Source: Glaciimonas sp. PCH181 (GTDB lineage: Bacteria; Pseudomonadota; Gammaproteobacteria; Burkholderiales; Burkholderiaceae_D). From it: 64,000 bases of DNA. Shown here in pieces: positions 42,721 through 51,489 of this stretch (within the stretch, counting starts at the first letter, position 1; each line of letters starts with the position of its first letter). The stretch covers positions 2,604,001 to 2,668,000 of the forward strand of contig NZ_PYFP01000001.1 in assembly GCF_003056055.1 (NCBI RefSeq), read 5' to 3'. Under the pieces are notes generated by a model. The model worked only from the letters and a program-made list of their open reading frames with translations, was not told the origin of the DNA and did not search any database. The position numbers were made by a program, and so were the translations under genes.

Positions 42721-44220
42721 TTAATTATCGTCTGAACGGTATTCAACGTAAGCACGGTCGCGCAACTCGCGCAGCCAGTCGTTGGTGGCTTCTTCTTGTT
42801 TACGCTCACGAATTGCCTGACGTGCAGCAAGGCGTTTGCGGTCTGATGAGACTGTGTCGGTTTTGCGCTCCAATACCTGAATCAGGTGATAGCCGAACGG
42901 TGATTCAATCGGCTCGCTGATTTGTCCCGGTTTGAGTGCATCCATGGCACGCTGAAATTCCGGCACAGTATCGCCAGGATAGATCCAACCCAGATCGCCG
43001 CCTTTAGAAGCTGACAGATCGTTTGAATACAATTTAGCCAGGTCTTCAAACGTCGCGGCATGATTATCCAGACGCTCTTTTAATTCCAGCAAACGACGCT
43101 TGGCTTCAACTGCCGACACGGTTGGCGTCACTTTGATCAAAATATGACGCGCATGCGTTTGTTCGACCGGAGCAACTGCTGCTGGCTTCTCCACATTGGC
43201 TGCCGCGCGCTTGTCATTGACTTTGATAATGTGGAAGCCGTTGGCACTTTGTAAAATCGTCGAAACCTGTCCCGGCTTTAGCGATATCACAGCATCAAGA
43301 AACAATTGCGGCAAACGATCTTGCGGACGCCATCCCAGTTCACCGCCACTAAGGGCATCTGGCGCATCGGAGTAAGTCGCCGCGACTTTGCCAAAATTAC
43401 CGCCGGTACGCAGTTGTTGCATTGCTTCTTCGGCACGCTGGCGGCGCTGTGCAACTTGCGCAGCGGTAGCGTTTTCAGGTACACGGATCAAAATCTGCGC
43501 CAGATTGACTTCTTGCTGCACTGGCTGGGTGAGCTTGTTGTTCGCTTCAGCGGTCAGATAATTATCGACTTCCGATTCGGTAATCTGAATTTTGTTGTCA
43601 ACTTCACGCTCACGCAGACGCTGCAACAAAATTTCTTTACGAATATCTTCTCTGAAAGAAGCATAAGGAATTTGATCATGATCCAGCTGTTTGCGGAAAT
43701 CGGCCATTGATAACTTGTTTTGCTCTGCGATCCGGCCAATCGCTGTGTCCAGCATTTTATCGTCGACCGACAGACCGAACTCTTTCGCCGCCTGTACTTG
43801 GGCGCGCTCAAGAATCAACCTTTCCAGCAATTGCTTTTGCAAATCAGCAGGCGGCGGAGCTTCTACTCCCTGCGCTTTCATGCGCTGGATCACGTCACGA
43901 AGACGCTGTGCTAATTCCTGCCGCGTGATGACTTCATTATTAACCACTGCAACAATCGCATCGATGGTCTGCGGTGTTGCAGTTGAAGGGCTCGTAACGC
44001 CCGCTGGTGCAGGTGCTGCCGTAGTAGTTGGGGCAACCATCGTTGGCGGACCGGACTTGCTGGCAGCTGAATTTTGCGCCCAGACCGAAGGCACTGCACT
44101 GCATAACATCGAGACAATTATTACAGCTAATGTAGATTTGGTAGCTGACTTGTTGACTAACTTAGTGACCGACTTGTTGGCTGGTGTATTAGCTATACGC
44201 ATAGTGAGGTGAGCATTCAT
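42721..44220 (-). CDS. surA: Periplasmic chaperone and peptidyl-prolyl isomerase SurA
   Basis: Escorts outer-membrane proteins, LptD among them, through the periplasm. A basic leader and hydrophobic segment TLAVIIVSMLCSAVPSVWAQ form the signal peptide. Then comes the SurA N-domain (DAIVAVVNNEVITRQELAQR) and two parvulin domains, one with NLAQILIRVPE and SGGELGWRPQDRLP, the other with ARHILIKVTP and KGGDLGWIYPGDTVPEFQ. The open frame begins with TTG 44241; I choose ATG 44220, with ATG 44202 also possible. It follows lptD closely, the conserved lptD-surA-pdxA-ksgA order. Confidence 0.94.
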   Translation of the reverse strand: MNAHLTMRIANTPANKSVTKLVNKSATKSTLAVIIVSMLCSAVPSVWAQNSAASKSGPPTMVAPTTTAAPAPAGVTSPSTATPQTIDAIVAVVNNEVITRQELAQRLRDVIQRMKAQGVEAPPPADLQKQLLERLILERAQVQAAKEFGLSVDDKMLDTAIGRIAEQNKLSMADFRKQLDHDQIPYASFREDIRKEILLQRLREREVDNKIQITESEVDNYLTAEANNKLTQPVQQEVNLAQILIRVPENATAAQVAQRRQRAEEAMQQLRTGGNFGKVAATYSDAPDALSGGELGWRPQDRLPQLFLDAVISLKPGQVSTILQSANGFHIIKVNDKRAAANVEKPAAVAPVEQTHARHILIKVTPTVSAVEAKRRLLELKERLDNHAATFEDLAKLYSNDLSASKGGDLGWIYPGDTVPEFQRAMDALKPGQISEPIESPFGYHLIQVLERKTDTVSSDRKRLAARQAIRERKQEEATNDWLRELRDRAYVEYRSDDN

Positions 44221-44237
44221 ATATAAGTATGACGGAT

Positions 44238-46652
44238 TCAATTATTGATGATGTTGTCAGGTTGATTTACATTCTGATAACCCGGAACGCTGCTACGCAA
44301 CGCCTGCATCGGGTTAGAGCCGAGTTTCGTCAATCCATTCAATTCAAGCTGGAAAAATAGCGCCGAACTAGCCTGTGCCGTCGAGGTCGGCGTCCGCTGC
44401 GCCACTACGCGGAAAACCCAACAATCAGCTTTATACTCTAAGCCGACCAAACCTTCAGCAACTTTTCTGTCCTCCAACGAGTAGTTAACTCGCCCAACAC
44501 CGTACCAACGCTTGGAAATTGGCCATTGAGCGGATAGATCAACCTGCTTCAGAATTTCGTTATTATTCAGTACTACGGCGGTAGGCGTGCGATCCAACCG
44601 GTATGCCAGATTAATTACTTCTTTCGGGGCTGGCTGCCAACGAATATTGTAATCGGCGCGGACTAATTGGCTATTACTTTGGCTGTACTGGATGTTGCTG
44701 TCGATGCCAACGGTGCGCGTTAACTGCCCACCTGCGGCCAGCAATAAATCGGAACGGCTGTTGACAATACTGCTATCGAGCGAAACCAATGGCGGCGTGA
44801 AATAAAACCGCTGACCAATCGCCAGACGTAAACGTTCGATGCCACTTTCTTCAATAAAACGCGAAGTCACCGCCGTTGTTAGCTGATTTGCATCACTGAT
44901 GCGATCATGTCCCGAAAAACTATTCTCGGTAAAAATTTGCGCAAAGTTGAAATCGGATACGCCAGTATCAAATAACGGATAGTTATTTTGATCCTTATAC
45001 GGCGTGCGGACATAAAATAAACGCGGCTCCAAGGTTTGCGTGACCGCATTGCCGAACAATTTTGCATCGCGCTCAAAGGTCAAACCACCGTCTAACGAGA
45101 AGGTCGGCAATACCCGGCTAAAACTCTTCGCCGAGCCCGGCACAACATCCGTCAAGCTGTACGAAGTCGCATCCAGTTGCAGCTTTGGTGTCACGAAATA
45201 ACTAGCACCGATAATCGGATAGGAAATCTGCGGATTGATGTAGATCCGATCGCCCTCGCCCGGCAACTGCACGCTGGTGGGGACATCGTAGGCACTATTT
45301 TTGAAGCGGGTATATTGCGCGTTCACCATCCAGTCAAATCCGCCGACATCCTGACGTCCGACGTTGTAAGTCACTTGCGGCAAGCGGTCATAAGGACGTG
45401 CTATCAATGGATTGCCGTTGGCATCGAAATCTTGCAATACCTGATAACGCGAAGCCAGCGCGGTCACGCTGCCGAAATTCCCGGCATAGGTCAGATCCAA
45501 CTCGCGATTCAACAAACGTTGCGCGCTCTGTGTAATCGACCGGGCAAAATCATCCGGGTATTGATTATCTGATGCGTAATTAACATTCCATGACATGCCA
45601 AAACCACCACCCAGAACTTGCGTGTGGGTCGATGCAATAGCATAACGATTGGTTTTGGTGATGGCGTCGTCCGGCAGATATTCAAGCCGGGTCACGCCGC
45701 TGTAGCCCTCACCTAAATAACGCCCTTCAGCACCCAACTGCACACCACGTCGCGTAATCACATTCGGCGTCAGGGTCAGGTCACGATTAGGGGCAATATT
45801 GAAATAATAAGGTACGCTGAACTCAAAACCACCGGTACTCGTAGTACCTATGGTCGGTGGCAAGAAGCCTGACTGACGATCGCCCGAGAGCGGGAACGAC
45901 ATAATCGGCGAGGCCAGGATCGGGACGCTCTTGAAATACAACACACCCCCGTGCGCAATACCTTCAGAAATCCCGGTATCGATATCCATCGTGCTGGACT
46001 TGATATACCAGTCTGGCTTAGTCCCGGCACAAGTCGTATACGTACCGGCTATCGCCTTGGCATGGTCTTCATCTTCAAAATTGTAGCGTTCAGCATCGCC
46101 ATGACCGCCGTTTATCCCAAATTTGTAAGTCGGTTGGGTCAAAAACCCTTGGCCCGAGTCCATATTTAGTTGCAGGTCATTCCCAGTATATTGATCACCG
46201 TAACGATTCATGCGTACGCAGCCGTGCGCTTCGACTTCGTTTTCGACTATCCGATAAGTAGCTTTGTCTGCTTTGATTTCTGTCTGTCCCCGCGTCAACT
46301 CGACATTGTTATCGAGATTCAGCACGCGATCAGGGCGCCCGGTCATCTGGTCAGCTTCAACAGTTGTTGGCAAATTACTTTCATCGACACGTGGCGGCCT
46401 GGCGGCAGGAGGCTGAACTTGCGCCATTGCCGCCGGCGAGACGAATATTGCCGTCGCGACAGGCATTGCAGCCGCCAACGCTGAAGCAATCAGCCAAGCC
46501 AGACGCCGCACACGCGGCAACGGTAATGATGGCAATCGGCGTGTTGACGCAACGTAACGTCCGTGCTTCTGAGGACGTGATCGGGGCGACAACAATGATT
46601 GCGAAGATGATTGTGAAGGGGGCACTGATAAAAACCGTGTCAAGAAATGCAT
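44238..46652 (-). CDS. lptD: LPS-assembly outer membrane protein LptD
   Basis: Forms with LptE the outer-membrane translocon that inserts lipopolysaccharide. The 804-residue protein has a long basic leader and signal helix (RRLAWLIASALAAAMPVATA), then an OstA-like domain (VEADQMTGRPDRVLNLDNNV, ADKATYRIVENEVEAHGCVR), then the LptD beta-barrel, including SFPLSGDRQSGFLPPTIGTT and YNIRWQPAPKEVINLAYRLD. A conserved late Cys is visible in EYKADCWVF. ATG 46652 has only a weak ribosome site. It is first of the lptD-surA-pdxA-ksgA run and diverges from amgK. Confidence 0.95.
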   Translation of the reverse strand: MHFLTRFLSVPPSQSSSQSLLSPRSRPQKHGRYVASTRRLPSLPLPRVRRLAWLIASALAAAMPVATAIFVSPAAMAQVQPPAARPPRVDESNLPTTVEADQMTGRPDRVLNLDNNVELTRGQTEIKADKATYRIVENEVEAHGCVRMNRYGDQYTGNDLQLNMDSGQGFLTQPTYKFGINGGHGDAERYNFEDEDHAKAIAGTYTTCAGTKPDWYIKSSTMDIDTGISEGIAHGGVLYFKSVPILASPIMSFPLSGDRQSGFLPPTIGTTSTGGFEFSVPYYFNIAPNRDLTLTPNVITRRGVQLGAEGRYLGEGYSGVTRLEYLPDDAITKTNRYAIASTHTQVLGGGFGMSWNVNYASDNQYPDDFARSITQSAQRLLNRELDLTYAGNFGSVTALASRYQVLQDFDANGNPLIARPYDRLPQVTYNVGRQDVGGFDWMVNAQYTRFKNSAYDVPTSVQLPGEGDRIYINPQISYPIIGASYFVTPKLQLDATSYSLTDVVPGSAKSFSRVLPTFSLDGGLTFERDAKLFGNAVTQTLEPRLFYVRTPYKDQNNYPLFDTGVSDFNFAQIFTENSFSGHDRISDANQLTTAVTSRFIEESGIERLRLAIGQRFYFTPPLVSLDSSIVNSRSDLLLAAGGQLTRTVGIDSNIQYSQSNSQLVRADYNIRWQPAPKEVINLAYRLDRTPTAVVLNNNEILKQVDLSAQWPISKRWYGVGRVNYSLEDRKVAEGLVGLEYKADCWVFRVVAQRTPTSTAQASSALFFQLELNGLTKLGSNPMQALRSSVPGYQNVNQPDNIINN

Positions 46653-46741
46653 TGAGCAAACACCATCGCAGGCGATTTTTTAAAATTAATCCCTTATTAT
46701 ATGGGAACTGACTACCTACAACCGTATTCCTGGATCGCTTA

Positions 46742-47830
46742 ATGACATCGCCTCACTTATTACCTCAAACGTCACCCCAAGGCGACCCCTCTTCATCAGC
46801 TGCGATACCTGATCTGCGCCTGACGCAAATAATGGCATGGCTATCCACGCTGGAAAGCCATCCAACCGTTGCCGCATCAATCCGCCCAGCCTCTGCTGAC
46901 GCCAGTTTCAGGCGTTATTTCAGAATCGATGCGATTGATCCGGATGCAGTCGATGGCGCGACCCTGATCGTGATGGATGCCCCTCAGCCGCAAGAAGACG
47001 TGCGCCCGTTCATCTTTGTTGCGGGCCTGTTTAGTGATGCCGGAATGTCAACACCAAAAATTCTGGCGCAAGACATTGAACAAGGCTTTTTACTGCTATC
47101 CGACTTCGGACCGACAACTTATTTGCAGCAACTTAACGACGACAACGCCAACGCGCTGTATTTAGAGGCAATTGATGCACTGGTTAGCCTGCAAACGCAT
47201 AGCAAACCTGATGTGCTGCCTGAATATGATCGGGCTTTCTTATTAAAAGAATTACAAATTTTCACCGAGTGGTACATCGGCAAACATTTGAACGTCACAT
47301 TAACGGCCGAGCAATCTGCTAGTCTCGACGCAGTTTTCAACGCGATCCTCGCCAATAATATGGCGCAGCCGCAAGTTTATGTCCACCGCGACTATCATTC
47401 GCGCAATCTGATGGCATTGCCAACAGGCAATCCCGGCGTACTCGATTTTCAAGGCGCATTGTATGGGCCGATTACTTACGACCTGGCCTCCCTACTCCGC
47501 GATGTCTATCGCCCTTGGGAAGAAGCGCAAGTGCTGGATTGGGTGATTCGCTATTGGGAACGTGCAAAACGTGCCGGTTTGCCGGTCGCGCCCGACATTG
47601 ACACCTTTTATCGCGATTTTGAATATATGGGCTTGCAACGACATCTGAAAATCCTGGGCTTGTTTGCCCGCCTGAATTATCGCGATGGCAAAGCGGCTTA
47701 CATGCAAGATTTACCGCAAGTAATGGACTATGTGCGCAAAACTGCACTGCGTTATCGCGAATTGATTCCATTGGTACGCTTGATCGATAAACTGGAAGAA
47801 ACACCTCAGACGATAGGCTATACGTTTTAA
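46742..47830 (+). CDS. amgK: Anomeric MurNAc/GlcNAc kinase of cell-wall recycling
   Basis: Phosphorylates N-acetylmuramate at C1 in the MurU bypass of peptidoglycan recycling. The 362-residue aminoglycoside-phosphotransferase-fold protein has FRRYFRIDA near residue 60, catalytic loop VHRDYHSRNLM, the DFQGALYGPITYDLASLLRD metal motif, and AKRAGLPVAPDIDTFYRDFE. The next gene on the strand, about 105 bases on, is a nucleotidyltransferase matching MurU, a pairing seen in Pseudomonas and many betaproteobacteria. It diverges from lptD, so cell-envelope genes share this control region. Confidence 0.88.
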   Translation: MTSPHLLPQTSPQGDPSSSAAIPDLRLTQIMAWLSTLESHPTVAASIRPASADASFRRYFRIDAIDPDAVDGATLIVMDAPQPQEDVRPFIFVAGLFSDAGMSTPKILAQDIEQGFLLLSDFGPTTYLQQLNDDNANALYLEAIDALVSLQTHSKPDVLPEYDRAFLLKELQIFTEWYIGKHLNVTLTAEQSASLDAVFNAILANNMAQPQVYVHRDYHSRNLMALPTGNPGVLDFQGALYGPITYDLASLLRDVYRPWEEAQVLDWVIRYWERAKRAGLPVAPDIDTFYRDFEYMGLQRHLKILGLFARLNYRDGKAAYMQDLPQVMDYVRKTALRYRELIPLVRLIDKLEETPQTIGYTF

Positions 47831-47936
47831 AAACCTGCGCGGGATTTCATCACAAAAATTTGAACACAAATTCTGATGACGCTATTCCCGCACACTTCTT
47901 CATAATATTTACGCCTAACCGAGCAAACTGAACTCC

Positions 47937-48638
47937 ATGAAAGCAATGATTTTTGCCGCAGGTCGCGGTGAGCGTATGCGCCCACTGACTGACACCACTC
48001 CTAAACCCTTGCTAAAAGTACGCGGTCGTCCATTGATCGTCTGGCATATCGTCAATCTGGTCCGCGCAGGCATCACCGACATCATTATTAACCACGCGCA
48101 TCTGGGCCAATTAATCGAAGATACGCTTGGCGATGGCAGCAAATTCGGTGCCAAAATCACCTACTCCGCCGAGGGCACCGCACTGGAAACCGCCGGCGGC
48201 GTCGCGAAGGTGCGTCATTTGCTGGGCGATGCGCCATTTATTGCCATCTCCGCAGATATTTATTGCCCGCATTTCAATTTCGAGCAGGTAAAAACCACAC
48301 TCGAAGATAACGATTTATGGGGTGTCCCGCATCCGATCGAGACGCGTGACGTGGCTTGGCTATACCTAGTCAAAAATCCAGCCCATCATCCAGAAGGCGA
48401 CTTTGCCGTACATAGCTTTTCCGTTTCTAATGAGGGTGAACCTCGGTTTACGTATTCCGGCATTGGCGTCTTCCGTCCGATGATGTTCGACGCCATTGCA
48501 TCTGGCGAATTTGGCAAACTGGCCCCCATCCTGCGTGAATACGCAGCTCGCAACCAAGTTGGCGGCGAGGTGTATCGTGGTGACTGGACGGACGTTGGCA
48601 CCATTAAACGTCTGGAACAATTAAACACGCCAATGTAA
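47937..48638 (+). CDS. murU: N-acetylmuramate alpha-1-phosphate uridylyltransferase
   Basis: Makes UDP-MurNAc from MurNAc-1-phosphate and UTP in peptidoglycan recycling. The 233-residue nucleotidyltransferase starts MKAMIFAAGRGERMRPLTD, then TPKPLLKVRGRPLIVWHI, with AEGTALETAGGVAKVRHLLG as the substrate-binding loop, IAISADIYC as the metal Asp region and GDWTDVGTIKRLEQLN at the end. The short length and ETAGG loop separate MurU from longer glucose-1-phosphate enzymes. It follows amgK and probably shares its transcript. Confidence 0.9.
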   Translation: MKAMIFAAGRGERMRPLTDTTPKPLLKVRGRPLIVWHIVNLVRAGITDIIINHAHLGQLIEDTLGDGSKFGAKITYSAEGTALETAGGVAKVRHLLGDAPFIAISADIYCPHFNFEQVKTTLEDNDLWGVPHPIETRDVAWLYLVKNPAHHPEGDFAVHSFSVSNEGEPRFTYSGIGVFRPMMFDAIASGEFGKLAPILREYAARNQVGGEVYRGDWTDVGTIKRLEQLNTPM

Positions 48639-48721
48639 CTGCTCTGCATTGCCGTCAAGAAAATACAGACCAAGGCGATATACGCAACGCATTTACACAC
48701 CGCACACAACGACATTCAAGG

Positions 48722-50065
48722 ATGCACATGACTCCCTATTCCACACGACGTGCTCGGCTAATCAACCTGATGCAGGCCCAAGGTGGCGGCGTAGCCATCA
48801 TTCCTACCGCGCCGGAAGTCATGCGCAACCGCGATGCCGATTACCCGTATCGCCACGATAGTTACTTCTATTACTTATCAGGCTTTATGGAGCCAGAGGC
48901 GGTCGTCGTCCTGATTGCATGCGAAAACCCGCGCACCATTCTGTTTTGCAGAGAAAAAAATCTGGAACGCGAAATCTGGGATGGCTATCGTTACGGTCCC
49001 GATGCCGCTCGCGAGAAATTTGGATTTGACGCCGCCTTCCCGATCGAAGCGATGGCAGTGGAAATGCCGAAACTGCTGGCTGACGCGCCATCTGTGTTCT
49101 ATGCCCTTGGACAAAACGACTACGATGAAAAGCTGCAAGGCTGGCTAGGCAGCGTGCGCGCAATGGGACGCGCTGGCGTCGTCGCGCCGTCAACCATTCA
49201 CAATGTGCACGTGTTGCTGGATGAAATGCGCCTATTTAAAGACGCGGACGAAATTGCATTGATGCGCCGCGCTGGCGTGATCTCTGCCGAAGCGCATTGC
49301 CGCGCCATGCGGATCTCCCGTCCAGGTCTGTACGAATACACGCTGGAAGCAGAATTGCTGCATGAATTCCGCCGCAAGGGTTCGCAATACCCCGCCTACG
49401 GATCGATCGTTGCCACTGGATCTAACGCCTGCGTGCTGCATTATCGGGCCAGCGATGCGGTGCTGAAAGACGGCGATTTGGTCCTCATCGATGCAGGCTG
49501 CGAATTGGATAGTTATGCCGCCGACATTACGCGCACCTTCCCGGCCAACGGCGTGTTTTCCGGCCCGCAAAAAGAATTGTATGAGATCGTACTGGCGTCT
49601 CAAAACGCCGCGATTGAAGTCACGCGTCCGGGCAAGCATTTCATGGATGGTCACGACGCAGCGGTCCGTGTATTGGCGCAAGGCATGCTGGATACCGGTT
49701 TGCTGAATAAGAACAAAGTCGGGACGCTTGAAGATGTGATTGCAAATGGTGATTTCCGCCAGTTTTATATGCATCGCACCGGCCATTGGCTGGGCATGGA
49801 TGTGCACGATGTCGGCGAATATCGGGATTTGAATGCCGCAGTTGCAGAAGGTGAATCAAAGCCATGGCGTGGTCTGCAACCGGGCATGGTGACGACCGTT
49901 GAGCCGGGTATTTATGTGCGTCCTGCAGAGGGTGTCCCAGAAAAATACTGGCACATCGGGATTCGGATTGAAGACGACGCATTGGTCACAGAAACGGGCT
50001 GCGAAATCATGACGACCGGCGCACCACGGACCGTCGCGGATATCGAAGCGCTGATGCGAAACTGA
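48722..50065 (+). CDS. pepP: Xaa-Pro aminopeptidase P
   Basis: Removes N-terminal residues preceding proline. The 447-residue M24B enzyme has an N-terminal creatinase-like domain (YFYYLSGFMEPEAVVVLI) and the pita-bread domain. Dinuclear metal ligands appear in VLIDAGCELDSYAADITRTF (two Asp), MHRTGHWLGMDVHDVGEY (His), VTTVEPGIYV (Glu) and GIRIEDDALV (Glu). ATG 48722 and ATG 48728 are both possible starts. The neighbour ubiH, 7 bases downstream, repeats the E. coli pepP-ubiH order. Confidence 0.95.
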   Translation: MHMTPYSTRRARLINLMQAQGGGVAIIPTAPEVMRNRDADYPYRHDSYFYYLSGFMEPEAVVVLIACENPRTILFCREKNLEREIWDGYRYGPDAAREKFGFDAAFPIEAMAVEMPKLLADAPSVFYALGQNDYDEKLQGWLGSVRAMGRAGVVAPSTIHNVHVLLDEMRLFKDADEIALMRRAGVISAEAHCRAMRISRPGLYEYTLEAELLHEFRRKGSQYPAYGSIVATGSNACVLHYRASDAVLKDGDLVLIDAGCELDSYAADITRTFPANGVFSGPQKELYEIVLASQNAAIEVTRPGKHFMDGHDAAVRVLAQGMLDTGLLNKNKVGTLEDVIANGDFRQFYMHRTGHWLGMDVHDVGEYRDLNAAVAEGESKPWRGLQPGMVTTVEPGIYVRPAEGVPEKYWHIGIRIEDDALVTETGCEIMTTGAPRTVADIEALMRN

Positions 50066-50072
50066 TAGATAA

Positions 50073-51293
50073 ATGATCGCTACCCTTCTCCCCGATATTT
50101 CCAATAGTACTGATCTTGCCTCTGTAATTGCTGCAAACAATGCGCCCGCCGATCTGACTGCCGACATCGCTATTTGCGGTGCCGGGCCGGTGGGAATAAC
50201 GTTGGCAGCATTGTTGGTTAAACGCGGCGTAGCACCTGATCGGATCACACTGATTGACGGCAAGCCAATCGATCAGGCACGTCTCGATCCGCGTACGATT
50301 GCGCTGTCTTATGGTAGTCGCCAGATTCTGGAAAATATCGGTGCGTGGCCATTGCCGGTCACACCCATACATGAAATCCACGTTTCTCGTCGCGGACATT
50401 TCGGCCGCACCTTAATCGATCGGCGCGAATATCAACTCGCTGCGTTAGGTTATGTCAGTCGTTATGGAAGCTTAATCACTGCGTTGGCGGCCTTGCCTGC
50501 GTTGGAGGGAATTCAGCTTTTGCGGCCGGTGCATGTCAGCGATAGCAATGAAGAGAATGATGGCGTCGTCATGCGGCTATCCGATGGTCGGACCCTACGT
50601 AGCGCAATTATGGTGCAGGCCGAAGGCGGCCTCTTCGGCGAGCAGGCTGGCAAGGCGATGCAACGAGATTACGATCAATGTGCGATTGTTGCGCATGTGG
50701 AGACTAGCGCAGCGATTGCGCACCGGGCGTTTGAACGGTTTACTGATCAAGGGCCGCTGGCGCTTTTGCCGCAGGATGATGGCTATGCGTTGGTTTGGTG
50801 TGTGCGTCCAGCGACCGCTACGCACTTACTTGGATTGGATGATGGGGCGTTTTTGCATGCGCTGGAAGATGCGTTTGGTGGACGGGTTGGGCGTTTCGTT
50901 CGAGTATCGACGCGGCATAGTTTTCCGCTTGGATTGAATGCTCAGGTGGTTCCTGCGAACTCATCGGCTCGGATTGTCGCTATTGGGAATGCTGCGCAGA
51001 CTTTGCATCCTGTGGCTGGGCAGGGGCTTAATCTTGGATTGCGGGATGCAGCTGTGTTGGCTAAATTATTATCGCAAAATTTGTCTTCAGCGGCGGTGGA
51101 GGCATTTGCTGCCAGCAGGAAGACTGATCGCAATATGACGATTCGGATGACTGATTTGCTGGCGCGGGTTTTTGCTAGTGCACCGGAGGGAGCGGTTTCG
51201 CAGACGTTGCTGGGGTTGTTGTTGGGGTTGGTGGATGCGATTCGGCCGGCGAAGGATTTGCTTGCTGAGCAGATGATGTTTGGGAGGCGTTGA
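50073..51293 (+). CDS. ubiH: Ubiquinone biosynthesis FAD-dependent hydroxylase
   Basis: Aromatic-ring hydroxylase of ubiquinone synthesis. The 406-residue protein has AICGAGPVGITLAALLVKRG (FAD ADP), LDPRTIALSYGSRQILENIG, the UbiH/UbiF/VisC signature, and IVAIGNAAQTLHPVAGQGLN, then LGLRD. Adjacency to pepP favours UbiH over UbiF or UbiI, but these paralogues cannot be separated by eye with certainty. The 3' half has visibly more T and G in wobble positions than the 5' half. It converges on pntB. Confidence 0.9.
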   Translation: MIATLLPDISNSTDLASVIAANNAPADLTADIAICGAGPVGITLAALLVKRGVAPDRITLIDGKPIDQARLDPRTIALSYGSRQILENIGAWPLPVTPIHEIHVSRRGHFGRTLIDRREYQLAALGYVSRYGSLITALAALPALEGIQLLRPVHVSDSNEENDGVVMRLSDGRTLRSAIMVQAEGGLFGEQAGKAMQRDYDQCAIVAHVETSAAIAHRAFERFTDQGPLALLPQDDGYALVWCVRPATATHLLGLDDGAFLHALEDAFGGRVGRFVRVSTRHSFPLGLNAQVVPANSSARIVAIGNAAQTLHPVAGQGLNLGLRDAAVLAKLLSQNLSSAAVEAFAASRKTDRNMTIRMTDLLARVFASAPEGAVSQTLLGLLLGLVDAIRPAKDLLAEQMMFGRR

Positions 51294-51318
51294 GAATATT
51301 GTTGTTTAACACGGTTAG

Positions 51319-51372
51319 CGCTCCGTTGACGCTTTGTCAAGGGCGGCCCGAGCCGGCTTGCATCAACGGAGC
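51319..51372. repeat. Structured inverted repeat between ubiH and pntB
   Basis: GCTCCGTTGA (51319-51328) and TCAACGGAGC (51363-51372) are perfect 10-base inverted arms enclosing 34 bases that are themselves GC-rich. The position just after ubiH suggests a role in transcript end formation, though no T-run follows. Confidence 0.45.
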
Positions 51373-51430
51373 ACAAACCGTTTCAATTACCAACAAACGC
51401 CCCCCGTACGACAACATCCAATCAACAAAC

Positions 51431-51465
51431 AAAAAAACCGCCCCAAGCATTCGCCCAGAACGGTT
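51431..51465 (-). terminator. Intrinsic terminator of the pnt operon
   Basis: On the minus strand AACCGTTCTGGGC and GCTTGGGGCGGTT pair (with several G-T pairs) around GAAT, followed by seven T. It lies 25 bases past the pntB stop. Confidence 0.75.
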
Positions 51466-51489
51466 TCTTCATCAAGCCAAAAACCAGGA

